64,000 bases of DNA from an uncultured Alphaproteobacteria bacterium. GTDB lineage: Bacteria; Pseudomonadota; Alphaproteobacteria; Paracaedibacterales; CAIULA01. The notes under the pieces are model-generated. The model was given only the letters and a program-made list of their open reading frames with translations. It was not told the DNA's origin and ran no database searches. The position numbers were made by a program, and so were the translations under genes. This document shows, piece by piece, positions 18,628 through 28,333 of this stretch; the first letter of the stretch is position 1, and each line of letters starts with the position of its first letter. The DNA lies in NCBI GenBank assembly GCA_903899945.1, contig CAIULA010000016.1, forward strand, positions 20,688 through 84,687, read 5' to 3'.

Positions 18628-19641
18628 CTAAAGAGGCCACCGAGGCCTTGGGGCAAAGTTAAGATCATCTGTCAGACCAAGTTTAAGTTTTTCTATTCCA
18701 ACCCATGCAATCATTGCGGCGTTATCCGTGCAAAGCTTAAGGGGAGGGGCTATGAATTCTAATGTATTCTCAATTGCCACATTTTGTAAATGCCGGCGAA
18801 TGGTTTGATTCGCCGCAACGCCCCCTGAAACAACAAAATGTTTTATGGGAAGTTTAGTCATTTGGATTGCATTTTGCATTCTTGTAGCCAAACATTCTGC
18901 AACAGAATGCTGAAAGCTTGCCGACATATCGGCTTTATCTTGGGGCAATAAAGGTTGATGTTTTTCGATAATCAGCCGTGCAGCTGTTTTTAGCCCTGCA
19001 AAGGAAAGATCGCAGCCCTCTCTGCCTTTTAAAGGACGGGGAAGGGGAAAGCGGTGAATATCGCCGCCAACAGCGTTGCGTTCCATTGCAGGCCCGCCTG
19101 GATAATCAAGATCCATCAGTTTGGCAACTTTATCAAAAGCTTCACCGGCAGCATCGTCAATAGTCACCCCTAAAAGTCTATAGTTTCCAACGCCTAATAC
19201 TTCTAAAAATTGACAATGCCCCCCTGATGCCAAAAGCAAAAGATAGGGAAATTCTATGTCATGGCTAAGCCTTGGCGTTAAAGCATGGGCTTCAAGATGA
19301 TTAACAGCAATAAATGGCTTTTGAAGTCCCATGGCCAGCGCCTTTGCCGCCATAACGCCCACAAGAATACCACCAATAAGGCCAGGCCCTGCGGTTACAG
19401 CAATAGCATCTATATCGTCAAAAGATGTATTTGATTCATTCAAGGCACGTTTAATGATATCTTGCAGATAAAAGAGGTGGGCTCTCGCTGCAATTTCTGG
19501 TACAACGCCTCCGTAAGGCTCATGTTCGGTAATTTGCGAATGAATAATGTTCGATAAGATGCGAACTTCTAAGTTCTTTTCGTCTTGAACGACAGCAGCG
19601 GCTGTTTCATCGCAGCTTGTTTCAATTCCTAGGATTTTCAT
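18628..19641 (-). CDS. tsaD: tRNA N6-adenosine threonylcarbamoyltransferase
   Basis: Transfers the threonylcarbamoyl group to A37 of ANN-decoding tRNAs, working with TsaB and TsaE. Landmarks are the start [18 protein letters not shown], the metal-binding NHLEAHALTPRL, ASGGHCQFL, LSFAGLKTAARL and VSGGVAANQ. At 337 residues it is full length. Its ATG overlaps the gltX stop (ATGA), so the two are translationally coupled. Confidence 0.97.
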   Translation of the reverse strand: MKILGIETSCDETAAAVVQDEKNLEVRILSNIIHSQITEHEPYGGVVPEIAARAHLFYLQDIIKRALNESNTSFDDIDAIAVTAGPGLIGGILVGVMAAKALAMGLQKPFIAVNHLEAHALTPRLSHDIEFPYLLLLASGGHCQFLEVLGVGNYRLLGVTIDDAAGEAFDKVAKLMDLDYPGGPAMERNAVGGDIHRFPLPRPLKGREGCDLSFAGLKTAARLIIEKHQPLLPQDKADMSASFQHSVAECLATRMQNAIQMTKLPIKHFVVSGGVAANQTIRRHLQNVAIENTLEFIAPPLKLCTDNAAMIAWVGIEKLKLGLTDDLNFAPRPRWPL

Positions 19642-21038
19642 CAGGCACTAAAGTTTTTTAGTCGTTTTAAAATTTCATCTTTACCAAGAACTTCCATCAC
19701 TTCAAAAACGCTGGGAGATACGCTACGACCTGTAATAGCAACCCTCAGGGGTTGCGCTAAGTCCCCTAATTTTATCCCGTTTTCTTCAGCTTCACTTCGA
19801 ATTGTATTAGCCACCGTGTCATGGTCAAAAACATCAAGACCATTGAGCCTTAAGATAACTTTTTGAATTAGTTTTTTATGGTCATCGCTGCAGAATTTAA
19901 GCGCCTTTTCATCATGAGGCTGAACTTTGAAATAAATAAGAGCACTTTCTGCAAGCTCAATTAATGTTTTTGCTCTTTCCTTAAGACCACTCATTCCTTT
20001 TGTAATAAGGTCTAGTTGCGCCTTAGATGGAACTTCACCTAATAGACCGGATAAAAACGGAATGATAAGCTTAGCAAGTTCATGATTGTCATATTGGCGA
20101 ATATAATGTGCATTGATATGAGTCAGTTTTGCTGTATCAAAACGGGCAGGGGATCTGCCAATTGCAGGAAGATCAAACCACTCAATAGCCTTTTCGGTTG
20201 GAATGATTTCTTCGTCGCCATGCCCCCAACCAAGGCGCAAAAGGTAGTTGCGCATAGCTTCCGGTAAAAAGCCCATTTCGCGGTACTGTTCTGCTCCAAG
20301 TGCACCATGACGTTTAGATAATTTAGCACCATCAGGTCCATGAATCAGGGGGATATGAGCGAACTCCGGTACAGTCCAATCCGCAGCAAGATAAAGATGC
20401 TTTTGACGAAAGGCGTTGGTTAAATGGTCATCACCTCTGATAACATGAGTAATCCCCATATCATGATCATCAACCACAACAGACAGCATATATGTGGGCG
20501 TTCCATCAGCCCTTAAAAGAACCATGTCATCGAGCTGGACATTATCAAGACGAACTGTTCCCTGAACATGATCATCTATTAGTGTTTCGCCCGTATGGGG
20601 CGCTTTAAAACGGATAACCGGAAGTATGCCTTTGGGAGCCTCGGCAGGATCGCGGTCGCGCCAATAACCATTGTAACGTTGCGGAAGGCCATTTTCTTTA
20701 GCATGTTCACGCATTTTCTCTAATTCTTCAGGTGTACAATAGCAGTAATATGCTTTGCCTTCTGCAAGAAGTTGCTTGGCAACCTCAGCATGTCGATTGG
20801 CACGTGCAAACTGGAAAACAACATCACCATCCCAATTAAGCCCTAACCATTTCATGCTATCCAGAATAGCGTCGACTGCTTCTGGCGTAGATCGAGCTCT
20901 ATCGGTATCTTCGATTCTCAACAGAAACTTGCCCTTATGATGATGGGCAAATAACCAATTGAACAGAGCGGTTCTAGCTCCTCCAATATGCAGATATCCG
21001 GTGGGTGAAGGAGCAAATCGAACAATGACTTGAGACAT
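19641..21038 (-). CDS. gltX: glutamate--tRNA ligase
   Basis: A class I aminoacyl-tRNA synthetase. It shows the HIGH-type motif [19 protein letters not shown], the KMSKS-type motif KLSKRHG, and the [15 protein letters not shown] segment. At 465 residues it fits the bacterial enzyme. Many alphaproteobacteria have two GltX copies, one of which also charges tRNA-Gln; which copy this is cannot be decided here. It heads the run gltX-tsaD-gpsA-EVE-O-antigen ligase. Confidence 0.96.
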   Translation of the reverse strand: MSQVIVRFAPSPTGYLHIGGARTALFNWLFAHHHKGKFLLRIEDTDRARSTPEAVDAILDSMKWLGLNWDGDVVFQFARANRHAEVAKQLLAEGKAYYCYCTPEELEKMREHAKENGLPQRYNGYWRDRDPAEAPKGILPVIRFKAPHTGETLIDDHVQGTVRLDNVQLDDMVLLRADGTPTYMLSVVVDDHDMGITHVIRGDDHLTNAFRQKHLYLAADWTVPEFAHIPLIHGPDGAKLSKRHGALGAEQYREMGFLPEAMRNYLLRLGWGHGDEEIIPTEKAIEWFDLPAIGRSPARFDTAKLTHINAHYIRQYDNHELAKLIIPFLSGLLGEVPSKAQLDLITKGMSGLKERAKTLIELAESALIYFKVQPHDEKALKFCSDDHKKLIQKVILRLNGLDVFDHDTVANTIRSEAEENGIKLGDLAQPLRVAITGRSVSPSVFEVMEVLGKDEILKRLKNFSA

Positions 21039-21049
21039 GATTTAAAACC

Positions 21050-22480
21050 CTACAACCCTGTCTGCAATCGCTCAACCAGTTGTTTGACTGTTGGAACAAA
21101 GCCATTTGCGTAAAAAGGATCTTTGGCAAAACGATAAGCCTGATGTCCTGCAAACATCAATTGATTATTAACATCACCTGTGTGACTTATTTCTTGCAAG
21201 GTTTTTTGAATACAAAATGATCTGGGGTCCGCTTTTTTCCCTGTTGTTCCTTCTTCGTTTTGCGCCCAGTTACTAAAGGCACAAGCCGAGAGGCAACCCA
21301 TACAGTTAATTTGATCCGTTAGAATCTCATTTTCCTTTTTAGGTGTAACAAAGATAAGGGTTGAATCAGGAGTTCTCATCGCAGAAGTGTGGCCTTGTGC
21401 GACCCAGATTTCCGCTTGTTCTTTATCGTGCGGCGTTAAGTAGACAAGTCTACCCCTGGCGCCAACTGGGAACGGGGCAATATGGTCACCAACAGGCGAT
21501 ATGCTATAAGCTACCTGGTGATCCGCACGTGCTTGTAACTCTTCTAAAAAGTCATTACGAACGGCTGATGAATAAAATCCCGTTGGGCTAAAACGATTAA
21601 GGTAAATATCACCCTCTTTTAAGGTTAATAATTTTTGTTTCCATTCTTTTGAAATAGGACTTTCTTGAGTCAAAAGAGGCCGTGTTCCAAATTGAAAAGC
21701 GATAGGACCAATTCTTGGATCATCAAGCCAATCTTCCCATTCATTCAAAGCCCAAACACCACCGGCCATAAAAATGGGAGTATTATTGAGGCCATATTCA
21801 TTCATTGCTTCTCTTAGCGCAATAACACGTTCTTTAGGCGGTTCTGGTTTCAAAGGATCTTCACTGTTGGAAATGCCATTGTGCCCGCCTGCAAGCCAAG
21901 GATCTTCGTAAACGACGCCGCCAAGCCAGTCAGAAAAGCGGTTGTAGGCTCTTTTCCATAAGATACGAAAAGCACGAGCCGAAGAAACGATCGGATAATA
22001 AAATACACCGTAATGGGCGCAAATCTCAGCTAATTTGTAAGGCATTCCTGCACCGCACGTTACACCATGAACCATCCCTTTGGATTTTGAAAGGACACCA
22101 TGTAAAATAGGTTCAACAGCCCCCATTTCCCACAAAACGTTCATGTGAATACGCCCTTGTCCATTTGAGGCTTCATGGGCTATTCTGGCTTGTGTGATGC
22201 CACCTTGAATGGAAAACTCAATCAGTTCGTCATGACGTTCTCTGCGAGTTTTTCCATGATAAACAACTGGGATTAATTCACCTCTTTCATCGAGAGCATC
22301 GGCATTTACAGCCGAAAAAGTTCCCACACCTCCGGCCGCAGCCCAGGAACCTGAACTTTCACCATTAGAAACAGAAATTCCCTTGCCGCCCTCTACTAGC
22401 GGAAGAACTTCTCTTCCGGAAATAACCAACGGGCTCAACGATTTAATCACCAGTTTTTCCCTTAAAATGTTTAGAAGCAT
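21050..22480 (-). CDS. nitronate monooxygenase-like FMN flavoprotein
   Basis: A TIM-barrel flavoprotein of 476 residues in the 2-nitropropane dioxygenase/nitronate monooxygenase superfamily. Visible features are SSGSWAAAGGVGTFSAVNAD, HGVTCGAGMPYKL, IFMAGGVWALNEW and GPIAFQFGTRPLLT, the last two being phosphate-binding segments for FMN. The C-terminal ~100 residues add a cysteine cluster, CMGCLSACAFSNW plus a later cysteine in SFCIQK, which could bind metal or an iron-sulfur centre. The substrate is unknown. It stands 11 nt upstream of gltX on the same strand. Confidence 0.82.
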   Translation of the reverse strand: MLLNILREKLVIKSLSPLVISGREVLPLVEGGKGISVSNGESSGSWAAAGGVGTFSAVNADALDERGELIPVVYHGKTRRERHDELIEFSIQGGITQARIAHEASNGQGRIHMNVLWEMGAVEPILHGVLSKSKGMVHGVTCGAGMPYKLAEICAHYGVFYYPIVSSARAFRILWKRAYNRFSDWLGGVVYEDPWLAGGHNGISNSEDPLKPEPPKERVIALREAMNEYGLNNTPIFMAGGVWALNEWEDWLDDPRIGPIAFQFGTRPLLTQESPISKEWKQKLLTLKEGDIYLNRFSPTGFYSSAVRNDFLEELQARADHQVAYSISPVGDHIAPFPVGARGRLVYLTPHDKEQAEIWVAQGHTSAMRTPDSTLIFVTPKKENEILTDQINCMGCLSACAFSNWAQNEEGTTGKKADPRSFCIQKTLQEISHTGDVNNQLMFAGHQAYRFAKDPFYANGFVPTVKQLVERLQTGL

Positions 22481-22546
22481 ACGATATTGAAACTTTTGTA
22501 CCTTTTCTTAAGCTGAATATCAAGAGGTGTGGGCAGTTTGATCAAA

Positions 22547-23947
22547 TTATTTGGTTAATATTTTTGTCAAAGCTGCAGCTTTTGTTTCAGTCTCAATATA
22601 CTCTTCAAGAGGATTAGAGTCAGCAACAATCCCTCCACCAACGTGAAAAGAAATTTTATTCTGCCGAACGGTTAAAGTTCGGATAGCAATATTAGTGTCC
22701 ATATTTCCATCAAAACCAATATAGCCGACAGAACCACAATAAGGCCCTCGTTGACTAGGTTCTAATTCAGCTATAATTTCCATAGCCCTGAGCTTAGGAG
22801 CGCCAGTGATAGAGCCCCCTGGAAACGTTGCCTTTAATAAATCAACGTTATTGAATTCAGGCTTTAAAGTTCCAACAACAGTTGAAACTAAATGATGAAC
22901 AGTTGCATAGGATTCAAGAGCTAATAGAGATGGGACCTCAACGCTAAAAGGTTCACAAACCTTAGATAAGTCATTGCGCATTAGATCTACAATCATGACG
23001 TTTTCTGCTTGATCTTTTTCTGATTCCAAAAGCTCACGTGCTAATTTAGCATCTTCTAGCGGATCTGTTGAGCGTTTGCGGGTTCCTTTGATAGGGCGCG
23101 TTTCAATTTTTCCCTGATCGGATTTTAAAAACCTTTCCGGTGAAGAAGATAGAAGATATGTAGGGGCAGCATTAAAGTAAGCTGAAAAAGGAGCAGGATT
23201 TTCGCTGCGGAGTTTTTGGTAAAGGGCTAATAAATCATAACCTGCAGGTAAATCACCATTTATACGTCTGGATAAATTGGTCTGAAAAACATCGCCTGCA
23301 TAAATGTAATCAATAACTTTTTGCACTGCCTGCTGATAAGTCTCACGCGTGAAGTTACATTCTAAATCTGCAAGAGGGAGGGGAGGTGTAAGTGACTTTG
23401 GTTTAGCGTCTTGAATACGCATCACGAAATCATCAAGGCGTTCTTTTGCTTTTTGTAACCATTTCGATTCTTCGTTTTCTGGATAACCTGTAGAAATAAC
23501 CCAAGCTTTTTTTTCTTCATGATCATAGGCTACAACAACATCATAATAACCAAGGATAAGATCATCAAATTCTAAATCATCTTGGAAAGGTCTTGGAAGT
23601 TTTTCCAAATGATAGCATAGATCATAAGAAAAATAGCCTGCAACTCCACCTTGCCACGGTGGAAGATTTGGATTATTTACGGATTTAAACTCTGCTAAAC
23701 TTTCTTGAAGAACATCAAATGGACTTCCTTCGAGAGTTTGATTTTTAAAGATAATCTCACGGTTTTTACTGGTAAAAGTGTAAATAGGATCACAGCTCCA
23801 AAAGCTATACCTTCCTGTTCCGATAGGCCATTTATGATCCAAAGAGTGAGCAGAATCTAAAAAAATGCTTCCTTTTTGATTGGCAAAAGAAGAGAAATCT
23901 AAAAAAGGGTCATTATAAGTAATTTCTTGGTAAAGAGGCTGAAACAT
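22547..23947 (-). CDS. pabB: aminodeoxychorismate synthase component I
   Basis: Forms 4-amino-4-deoxychorismate from chorismate for folate synthesis, with ammonia from a PabA-type amidotransferase. The chorismate-binding domain shows IKGTRKR, DLMRNDLSKVCEPFSVEV, TFPGGSITGAPKLRAMEII and GYIGFDGNMDTNIAIRT. The motif PIKGT has the lysine that marks PabB rather than the alanine of anthranilate synthase (PIAGT), which favours PabB. It has 466 residues with a divergent N-terminal domain. It is 3 nt downstream of the O-methyltransferase gene and so probably co-expressed. No pabA or pabC is adjacent. Confidence 0.9.
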   Translation of the reverse strand: MFQPLYQEITYNDPFLDFSSFANQKGSIFLDSAHSLDHKWPIGTGRYSFWSCDPIYTFTSKNREIIFKNQTLEGSPFDVLQESLAEFKSVNNPNLPPWQGGVAGYFSYDLCYHLEKLPRPFQDDLEFDDLILGYYDVVVAYDHEEKKAWVISTGYPENEESKWLQKAKERLDDFVMRIQDAKPKSLTPPLPLADLECNFTRETYQQAVQKVIDYIYAGDVFQTNLSRRINGDLPAGYDLLALYQKLRSENPAPFSAYFNAAPTYLLSSSPERFLKSDQGKIETRPIKGTRKRSTDPLEDAKLARELLESEKDQAENVMIVDLMRNDLSKVCEPFSVEVPSLLALESYATVHHLVSTVVGTLKPEFNNVDLLKATFPGGSITGAPKLRAMEIIAELEPSQRGPYCGSVGYIGFDGNMDTNIAIRTLTVRQNKISFHVGGGIVADSNPLEEYIETETKAAALTKILTK

Positions 23948-23950
23948 AAT

Positions 23951-24616
23951 TCACCGCTTTTTAATAAGGGTTAATCCATCACCTATGGGGACAAGGGAAA
24001 TATCCACACGCTGGTCATTATGTATGTTGTGATTAAGCTTTCGAATTTCAAGTGTGGAACCATCTTGCTGATCTAAATCAGCTACTTTTCCGGCCCATAG
24101 AACATTATCGATCGCTATGATTCCTTTTGGAGCCAAAAGATTTAAGCACATTTCGTAGTAGGCACTATACTTTTTTTTATCAGCATCAATAAAAATAAAG
24201 TCAAATAGCTGATTTTCATCAAGCAGTTTTTGCAAGCTGTCTAATGCTGGGGCAAGCCGAAGTTCAATTTTGTCTGACATTCCAGCCTTTTCCCAATAGA
24301 TTTTGGCAATTTTAGTCCACTCAGGGTTTTTATCACACGTTATGATTTTTCCATCTTTTGGAAGAGCCTTTGCGATAACAAGGGTGCTGTAACCGGTATA
24401 TGTACCAATTTCAAGCACACGCTTAGCATCAATTGATTGTATTAAAAAAGCCATAAACTGCCCTTGAAGTGGCAAAATCTGCATATATTTTTCTGGCATT
24501 TTCGTCGTTTGTTCGCGAAGAGCCATCAGTATTTCATCTTCACGCAGCCAATTTTGAATGCAGTAATTATAAAGGAGCGGGGTCAGTCCTAGATTTTTTT
24601 CAATTTTTACGGCCAA
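23951..24616 (-). CDS. class I SAM-dependent O-methyltransferase
   Basis: A 221-residue enzyme of the catechol/caffeoyl-CoA O-methyltransferase family. The SAM site reads VLEIGTYTGYSTLVIAKAL, the metal-binding loop is FDFIFIDADKKKY, and IAIDNVLWAGKV is the typical late motif. The start is TTG at 24616, because a stop codon lies just upstream in frame. It leads directly into pabB. The acceptor substrate cannot be predicted. Confidence 0.9.
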   Translation of the reverse strand: MAVKIEKNLGLTPLLYNYCIQNWLREDEILMALREQTTKMPEKYMQILPLQGQFMAFLIQSIDAKRVLEIGTYTGYSTLVIAKALPKDGKIITCDKNPEWTKIAKIYWEKAGMSDKIELRLAPALDSLQKLLDENQLFDFIFIDADKKKYSAYYEMCLNLLAPKGIIAIDNVLWAGKVADLDQQDGSTLEIRKLNHNIHNDQRVDISLVPIGDGLTLIKKR

Positions 24617-24740
24617 TTTTTTTCATCATATTTAAAAGGTTGATGAGATATTTCTATCATTACGGTGCTCAAGAAAAAAGAATTAAGCTAAGGGTCAAAA
24701 TTTTTACTAAATCTTAATACAAACCGACAATACTAAGAAT

Positions 24741-27161
24741 ATGAAGATAGAACCTCTTTCACATGAGCATGTTGGACTTCCTAGTTTCTCAAGTATAGAA
24801 AATGGCGGCTCTAGCAGTGTTTCTTTTAATGCTCCAGCTACATTGACGCAGCGGGGAGTTGAGGTTTACGATAATTATTCTTTAACTCTTTTTGATTTGT
24901 CTTCGCATAACAGAGCGCGGGAAGCTATTCATTTTGGACTTAAAATGAGAGATAAAGGATTCCATGTCTTTGTTGTTGGGGAGGATAGAAGCGGGCGCAT
25001 GACGGCTACGCTTGCCTATTTAAAACAATACATTAAAAGCATGCCAGCACCTTTAGATCTAGTTTATCTCAATAATTTTTCTGAGGCTCATCGCCCAAAA
25101 CCTTATTCCTTGCCCGCAGGACTTGGAGTCATTTTAAAAGAAAAGACCAAAGATCTTATCAAAAACATAAAAGTTATACTCAATAAGATGACAACAAACC
25201 CTCATTACCTGAGGCAGATCGATTCTTTAAGCGCATCTTTGGATTATCAGATAGAACAGCAAATCACAGAGATTAAACATTATGCCTATGAACGAGGATA
25301 TGAAGTATCACAAACTCCGGATGGATTTAATGTAGAGCCTTTAAAAGATGTTAATTTTGAAAATGATAAAAATGGCGGGTCAAATCTGCAAGATGTCAAA
25401 GACAGACTGAATCGTATTTCTCTTTCTATTCATTTAACGAGTCAAAAGATTAATAAAAAAGCAGAAGAGATAAAACGAAGCACAGCACAAAAGTCAATTC
25501 AGGCACTTATACAAAAATTTCAAGAAGAGTTTGGCATTTACTTGGGAGAATGGATTGATGAACTTAAGGCCGATATTTTAAAACATATTGATGATTTTTT
25601 AGATGACGAAATAGAAGAGGGTGCAAAATTACCCTTCAACCTAGAAGAATGGTATAGCGTAAATCTTTTTGTAGATCATCGTTTTTCTAAACATCCAAAA
25701 GTTATACTAGAGGCTCATCCGACATATGAAAATTTGTTTGGTTCAATTAAGTATCGTGCAAGTGCTGCTGGTGCTGTTGAAACCAATTTTACAATGATTC
25801 GCCCCGGTGCTTTTCATATGGCTAATGGTGGAATTTTGGTGTTGCGTGCAGAAGCATTGGCACAAGATCCTGAGCTTTGGGAATTTATCAAAGGTGCATT
25901 AAGAGATCGGGTTATTCGTATTGAAGAGAGGGTTAGAGAAGGAGGGTTGCCTTTACTAAATGCACCAGAGCCTCATAGCGTTCCTCTTGATGTGCAAGTG
26001 TTTTTAGTTGCATCTCCTAGTTGGTATTATACCTTCTTTTTTAATGATCCGGACTTTCGTTCATACTTTAAAATTAAAGCAGATATAGACCCTGATTTAC
26101 CAGCCACCTCAGAGAATGTTAACATCTATAGGCAATTAATTCAGCAAAATACAATAAGTTTAACGGGACTTCAGATTACGGAAGAAGCCATTGATTACCT
26201 GATGGGATATAGCTCAAGGTGGGTTGGGCACCGAGAGAAATTAAGCGCAAGGTTCGAGTTGGTTGCAGATATTTTAACAGAGGCAGGAGTCCTCAGTGAA
26301 GGCAATTCCTTTATTTCAAAAGATGCTCTTATGGAGGTTTTAAATTTACGTCGTTTAAGAAACGCAAGCATTGAAGATAGAACTCATCAAGAAATTGCTG
26401 CAATGCAGGTATTAATTGATACCAAAGGTGTAGCCATTGGGCAAGTAAACGGCTTAGCAGTTCTTGGAACAGGAGATCATAATTATGGCATGCCAAGTCG
26501 TATTAGTGCGCGAACTTATGCAGGAGAGGAGGGAGTTGTTAATATTGAACGCTTAACAGAGATGGGTGGGCCTATCCAGCAAAAAGCTGCTTTAATACTG
26601 GAAGGTTTTTTAAATGCTCTCTTTGCCCAGCGTTTTCCCTTATCTTACTCTTGTTCCTTAACTTTTGAACAAAATTACGGAGATATAGAAGGAGACAGTG
26701 CGTCTTTAGCAGAAGTTGCCGCTATTATATCATCGCTTTCAGGGTTTCCTATTCGCCAAGATATTGGCATTACAGGATCTATGAATCAGTTTGGATCAGC
26801 GCAATCAGTTGGTGGCGTTCATTATAAGATTGAGGGCTTTCATAGGGTTTGTTCCGAGCAAGGCCTTAGCGGGACACAAGGTGTTATTATCCCATATTCT
26901 AATTGCAAGCATCTGACATTAAGGGAAAATGTTGTAGAAGATATTCGTCAGCGAAAGTTTTTTATTTGGCCGGTTAATTCCATATTTCAAGCGATTGAAA
27001 TTTTAACAAATAAAGAGTGTGGATTAAAACTTCTTGAAAATGGAATGCCTGTTCATACTGAATATCCTCATTATCGATTTACAAGAGGAAGCGTTTTTAG
27101 CGCTATCGCGCAAAGATTAGAGCAATATCATAAAGCTGTAAAATCAGGAGTTCATAGATAG
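24741..27161 (+). CDS. Lon-like (LonC/AAA_32) ATP-dependent protease
   Basis: An 806-residue protein of the Lon-related AAA_32 family. The N-terminal nucleotide-binding region has the family's deviant Walker A, VVGEDRSGRMTATL, and the later segment GGILVLRAEAL. A coiled-coil insertion (about residues 130-300) is rich in charged helices. The C-terminal S16 protease domain shows GDSASLAE, with the catalytic serine, and GGVHYKIEGF, with the catalytic lysine. It is therefore probably an active serine-lysine protease, although the unusual P-loop makes ATP hydrolysis uncertain. It is monocistronic and followed by a clear terminator. Confidence 0.88.
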   Translation: MKIEPLSHEHVGLPSFSSIENGGSSSVSFNAPATLTQRGVEVYDNYSLTLFDLSSHNRAREAIHFGLKMRDKGFHVFVVGEDRSGRMTATLAYLKQYIKSMPAPLDLVYLNNFSEAHRPKPYSLPAGLGVILKEKTKDLIKNIKVILNKMTTNPHYLRQIDSLSASLDYQIEQQITEIKHYAYERGYEVSQTPDGFNVEPLKDVNFENDKNGGSNLQDVKDRLNRISLSIHLTSQKINKKAEEIKRSTAQKSIQALIQKFQEEFGIYLGEWIDELKADILKHIDDFLDDEIEEGAKLPFNLEEWYSVNLFVDHRFSKHPKVILEAHPTYENLFGSIKYRASAAGAVETNFTMIRPGAFHMANGGILVLRAEALAQDPELWEFIKGALRDRVIRIEERVREGGLPLLNAPEPHSVPLDVQVFLVASPSWYYTFFFNDPDFRSYFKIKADIDPDLPATSENVNIYRQLIQQNTISLTGLQITEEAIDYLMGYSSRWVGHREKLSARFELVADILTEAGVLSEGNSFISKDALMEVLNLRRLRNASIEDRTHQEIAAMQVLIDTKGVAIGQVNGLAVLGTGDHNYGMPSRISARTYAGEEGVVNIERLTEMGGPIQQKAALILEGFLNALFAQRFPLSYSCSLTFEQNYGDIEGDSASLAEVAAIISSLSGFPIRQDIGITGSMNQFGSAQSVGGVHYKIEGFHRVCSEQGLSGTQGVIIPYSNCKHLTLRENVVEDIRQRKFFIWPVNSIFQAIEILTNKECGLKLLENGMPVHTEYPHYRFTRGSVFSAIAQRLEQYHKAVKSGVHR

Positions 27162-27234
27162 ACAGTCTCTGGTAGAGCTTTTTTTATTCAAAGAAGAAAG
27201 TCCATACGAAAATAAGAATTTTACTAAAATTACT

Positions 27235-27261
27235 TTCCATAATATTGATTATGGAATTTTT
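27235..27261 (+). terminator. intrinsic terminator after the Lon-like gene
   Basis: TTCCATAAT pairs perfectly with ATTATGGAA around ATTG, followed by TTTTT. A weaker CTCTGGTAGAG stem with seven Ts lies closer to the stop (about 27170-27187). The rest of the 327-nt gap to the LuxR-type gene contains small dyads but no gene. Confidence 0.75.
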
Positions 27262-27428
27262 ATCTATAAGAACAAAATAGAAAACCCGCCTTTTCTCCTG
27301 ACACTCTAATCAGGGTACTTTAGCAGCTCTGCTTGAATATGAAGACTTCTGATCCTTTTCCCTTAAAACATTAGGCCAAAATTTTTTGCCACTCTATTTA
27401 TAATTGAATTTTAGTCAAATTTTCTTAT

Positions 27429-27448
27429 ATAACCGGGTAGTTGGTTAT
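27429..27448. promoter_or_regulatory. 20-bp lux-box-like dyad upstream of the LuxR-type gene
   Basis: ATAACC is repeated inverted as GGTTAT with an 8-nt centre, giving a 20-bp palindrome 40 nt before the regulator's ATG. Length and placement are those of an operator for a LuxR-type protein. A second small dyad, TCAGC...GCTGA, lies nearer the start. That it is a binding site is inference. Confidence 0.35.
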
Positions 27449-27488
27449 TTTACATTAAGGTCAGCTTTGCTGAGCGGCTTAAATATCT

Positions 27489-28307
27489 ATGTCTTGCGAA
27501 ATTCAAAAAAATAAAACTGCCCTGCAATATAGCTTGGAAATGATAAAAAATATCTCCACTGTTAGTGATTTTTTTACTACGCCACTTGGGTTGACTACAT
27601 TTGGCTATAAGCGTGTTTATCCAAATGGCCAGTATCTATTTCTATCAACCAATCAAGATTGGTTAAAATATCACTATCAAAATGTTAAGGATCACGGAGC
27701 GTTTTTTGGGGAAGCGATGGATACTGCTCATTTAAATCATTCTTACAGGGTTTTATGGCCATCAACGCATCACGATCACTTTCTGGATGCCTTAAACCAT
27801 TTTGGTATGTGGCATGGGATGAACTTTTATAAATGGAGAGGTGATTATTTAGAGCTTTGGACTTTCTCAACATCTTGTGACAGAGGGGGAATATCACAGA
27901 TCTATCTAAACACGTTACCTTACTTTGAGGATTTTATTCATTACTTTAACTTGAAATGTAGTGAAATTATTAGCATTAAGGATGAGAAAAAACTAGCCTA
28001 TCTCGAACAGTGCTTATCCACGCCTGCTCGAAAAACTTCATCAAATCCTCTATCAGAAATTATTAACCAAATTAAGATCGACAAGTTTTTAATAAATGCG
28101 CCAAATGGTCTCATTACGCTCACAAAAAGGGAAAGTGAATGTCTTAAGTTGCTTGGTACTGGTAAAAGCGCAAAAGAAGTCGCAGCTATCTTAGAAATTT
28201 CACCTCGCACTGTTGAATACTATGTGAATCAAATCAAGGAAAAAACAGGCTGTTACAGCAAGTCAAAACTTTTAAAAATCACTCAATCTTCTAATTTAAA
28301 CGTCTAA
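27489..28307 (+). CDS. LuxR-type helix-turn-helix transcriptional regulator
   Basis: A 272-residue regulator. The C-terminal GerE/LuxR domain (about residues 210-268) reads LTKRESECLKLLGTGKSAKE followed by AAILEISPRTVEYYVNQI. The N-terminal ~190 residues may be a sensory domain and contain FGYKRVYPNGQYLFLSTN and WHGMNFYKWRG. It does not show clear acyl-homoserine-lactone binding residues, and no luxI gene is nearby, so it is an orphan or solo regulator. The MFS gene begins 26 nt downstream, so its likely targets are that transporter and the cupin, and possibly itself through the upstream dyad. Confidence 0.85.
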   Translation: MSCEIQKNKTALQYSLEMIKNISTVSDFFTTPLGLTTFGYKRVYPNGQYLFLSTNQDWLKYHYQNVKDHGAFFGEAMDTAHLNHSYRVLWPSTHHDHFLDALNHFGMWHGMNFYKWRGDYLELWTFSTSCDRGGISQIYLNTLPYFEDFIHYFNLKCSEIISIKDEKKLAYLEQCLSTPARKTSSNPLSEIINQIKIDKFLINAPNGLITLTKRESECLKLLGTGKSAKEVAAILEISPRTVEYYVNQIKEKTGCYSKSKLLKITQSSNLNV

Positions 28308-28333
28308 ATAGTTGACTTATATCCGGGAAAAAC

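Noticed and set aside
27489..28307. Acyl-homoserine-lactone quorum-sensing system
   Set aside because: No luxI-type gene is in the window, and the regulator's N-terminal half does not clearly show the usual ligand-binding residues.
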